From Sulfurimonas sp. (lineage in GTDB: Bacteria; Campylobacterota; Campylobacteria; Campylobacterales; Sulfurimonadaceae), in contig NZ_JAPHUF010000003.1 of NCBI RefSeq assembly GCF_026196735.1, positions 30,482-94,481 of the forward strand: 64,000 bases of DNA, written 5' to 3'. Every line of letters begins with the position of its first letter. Position 1 is the stretch's first letter. The notes beneath the pieces were generated by a model. That model was not told the DNA's origin. It saw nothing but the letters and a program-made list of their open reading frames with translations, and ran no database searches. This document shows positions 63,040 to 64,000 of the stretch, piece after piece. Position numbers and translations under genes: made by a program.

Positions 63040-63365
63040 AAAAAATAGTTTTAACGCTTAGCCTTATGTTTTGTTTTGCAGAGGCAGATGTATATGAGAG
63101 TAACTGTGTCAAGTGTCATGAAAAGTTGCCTGTGAGTATAGATAAATACTTTTATAAGTATCTGCTTATATATAGCAGTGAGACGGATATGAAAAATGCG
63201 ATTATAAGTTACCTGAACTATCCAGCCAAAGAGACCAGCGTTATGTCGGACGCATTTATAAGCAGGTTTGGTCTAAAAGAAAAAAGCAAACTCAGCCAAG
63301 AAGAGTTAAAAGAAGCTGTTGATGTTTACTGGGAAAAATATAAAATCTTCGGAAAGTTAAAATAG
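63033..63365 (+). CDS. Small exported haem-c protein
   Basis: 110 aa. A signal peptide (MVKKIVLTLSLMFCFAEADV) is followed directly by CVKCH (about residues 25-29), a haem c-binding motif. No obvious distal Met motif is present, although MSDAFISRFGL could provide one. The rest is helical. It is the last gene of the 61-kb two-component operon, which suggests haem-based redox sensing or electron transfer with the kinase, but this is inference. Confidence 0.78.
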   Translation: MVKKIVLTLSLMFCFAEADVYESNCVKCHEKLPVSIDKYFYKYLLIYSSETDMKNAIISYLNYPAKETSVMSDAFISRFGLKEKSKLSQEELKEAVDVYWEKYKIFGKLK

Positions 63366-63376
63366 TAAAATTTCCA

Positions 63377-63409
63377 CTACACAATTCCCTCACAATTAAT
63401 TGTTAAACT
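63377..63409 (+). promoter_or_regulatory. Direct-repeat promoter, site D
   Basis: TACACA (63378-63383) and CTCACA (63389-63394) are 11 bp apart. TAAACT (63404-63409), a weak -10, begins at the same 15-bp offset as at sites A-C. It precedes the cytochrome c and soxY genes. Confidence 0.55.
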
Positions 63410-63436
63410 TACTCCATCAAACAAAAGGAGTTTCAA

Positions 63437-63763
63437 ATGAAAACTACAAGAATAACAAAAACATTAAAATCTATAGTTGTAGCAGGTGCTATTATCTCTT
63501 CATCAACATTACTAGCTGCTGATGGTGCTGCACTTTACAACAAGTGTGCCGGTTGTCATGGTAGTGCAGGTGAAAAAGTTGCTCTTGGCAAGTCAAAAGT
63601 TATTGCAGATATGAGTGAAGCTGATTTAGTTGCTTCTCTTAATGGTTATAAAGATGGTAGTTATGGTGGAGCTATGAAAGGTCTGATGAAAGGTCAAGTT
63701 ACAAATCTTTCAGAAGATGATATCAAAACACTATCTGCTCATATAGTTTCATTAAAAAAATAG
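63437..63763 (+). CDS. Cytochrome c553-like class I cytochrome c
   Basis: 108 aa. A signal peptide (MKTTRITKTLKSIVVAGAIISSSTLLA) is followed by LYNKCAGCHGSAGEKVALGKS (CxxCH) and a distal Met in the GGAMKGLMKGQVT segment. It is like epsilonproteobacterial cytochrome c553. It stands where soxX would be in a sox cluster, but a clear SoxX pattern is not visible, so I do not call it SoxX. It probably carries electrons from thiosulfate oxidation. Confidence 0.88.
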   Translation: MKTTRITKTLKSIVVAGAIISSSTLLAADGAALYNKCAGCHGSAGEKVALGKSKVIADMSEADLVASLNGYKDGSYGGAMKGLMKGQVTNLSEDDIKTLSAHIVSLKK

Positions 63764-63797
63764 TTTAACGAAAGTTGAATTTTTAGTGAGTACAACG

Positions 63798-63836
63798 GTC
63801 CAAGTAAAGAAAAAGGACTTTGTTTCTTTTTCGGAC
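63798..63836 (+). other. Alternative hairpins in the soxY leader
   Basis: GTCC (63798-63801) can pair with GGAC at 63815-63818 or with GGAC at 63833-63836. GAAAAAG (63809-63815) pairs with CTTTTTC (63826-63832). The two pairings exclude each other. A GAAGGA ribosome-binding site lies 14 bp downstream. It could be a cleavage or attenuation site. Confidence 0.4.
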
Positions 63837-63856
63837 TAATTAATGAAGGATATAAA

Positions 63857-64000
63857 ATGCAAAGAAGAAAATTTTTAAGTTTAGGTGCAGTAGCTATTGG
63901 GGTAACTGTATTACCGTCAAGCGTTAGCGCTACAGACTTTAGAGCAACTGCTCCTGAGGCATGGGAAGCTGCAGGTTCAGCTGAAGCTATAAAAGCTCTA
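63857..64000 (+). CDS. soxY: SoxY thiosulfate-carrier protein (partial, runs off the right edge)
   Basis: The first 48 residues are visible. The Tat signal RRKFLSLGAVAIGVTVLPSSVSA is followed by TDFRATAPEAWEAAGSAEAIKAL, matching SoxY N-termini. SoxY binds thiosulfate-derived sulfur on a C-terminal GGCG Cys, which lies beyond the window. GAAGGA precedes the ATG. The assignment rests on the Tat motif and the short mature start. Confidence 0.8.
   Translation, partial: MQRRKFLSLGAVAIGVTVLPSSVSATDFRATAPEAWEAAGSAEAIKAL

Noticed and set aside
63437..63763. Naming the cytochrome c as SoxX
   Set aside because: Position fits, but the sequence looks like cytochrome c553 and lacks a clear SoxX pattern.

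Overview
The window reads as chromosome of a Campylobacterota (epsilonproteobacterial) sulfur oxidiser, most like Sulfurimonas. The basis is low GC (about 35% by eye), very dense packing with 4-bp gene overlaps, a SoxY start at the right edge behind a small c-type cytochrome, a DUF1104 protein, and a metal-efflux operon ordered like Helicobacter crdAB-czcBA. No rRNA, tRNA, IS element, prophage or CRISPR array was seen.

Layout. 1-5450 (minus): a DUF481 outer-membrane protein running off the left edge, an MscS channel, a DUF309 protein, a rhodanese-like protein, and a zinc-uptake cluster (small His-rich exported protein, His-rich outer-membrane protein, ZnuA-like binding protein, ZnuB-like permease) with no ATPase. 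5499-8336 (plus): a Suv3-type helicase. 8340-28124 (all minus): a long cobalamin locus. In transcription order it holds a 50-codon ORF, a TonB receptor, a BtuF-like binding protein, the BtuD/BtuC-like transporter, a Cys-rich small-domain protein, cobQ, a diguanylate cyclase, cobU, cobS, cobC and cobT. Two defence-like blocks interrupt it: hsdM-rhuM-hsdS-hsdR between btuF and btuD, and an RHH antitoxin-like gene, a RhuM-HNH chimera and a Fic gene before cobQ.

28185-36721 (plus) is mostly housekeeping: NFACT protein, cdsA, dxr, a histidine kinase coupled to a D12 adenine methylase, a 42-aa membrane protein, tsaD, tpx and a TIGR04219-type outer-membrane protein. A hairpin-rich 334-bp spacer lies at 35629-35962. 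36737-39303 (minus) is an OmpR-type two-component system with a GNAT and a coiled-coil protein. 39376-41925 (plus) holds a secreted Cys-rich peptide with GKCG repeats and a Tat/GMC oxidoreductase pair. rmuC and a YgbA_NO protein follow on minus. 43717-49445 (plus) is the FixH/TolC/CusB/CusA operon. 49448-54694 (plus) holds TrmH, an EAL-HDOD protein, YwbE, a DbpA-like helicase, a SIMPL-like protein and a PAS/degenerate GGDEF protein. ABC-F, tex and DUF234 genes follow on minus, then a Fic gene with an operator-like upstream array, a second OmpR two-component system with a haem protein, a cytochrome c and soxY.

The most interesting signals are regulatory and structural. (1) Four promoters share an 11-bp-phased direct repeat, TACACA-N5-NNCAC, always 15 bp upstream of the -10 box. 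They precede the Cys-rich peptide, the metal-efflux operon, the 61-kb two-component operon and the cytochrome/soxY unit, which suggests one metal- or redox-responsive regulon. (2) A perfect 24-bp inverted repeat sits exactly at the RhuM/HNH fusion joint. (3) Two defence modules split the cobalamin locus.
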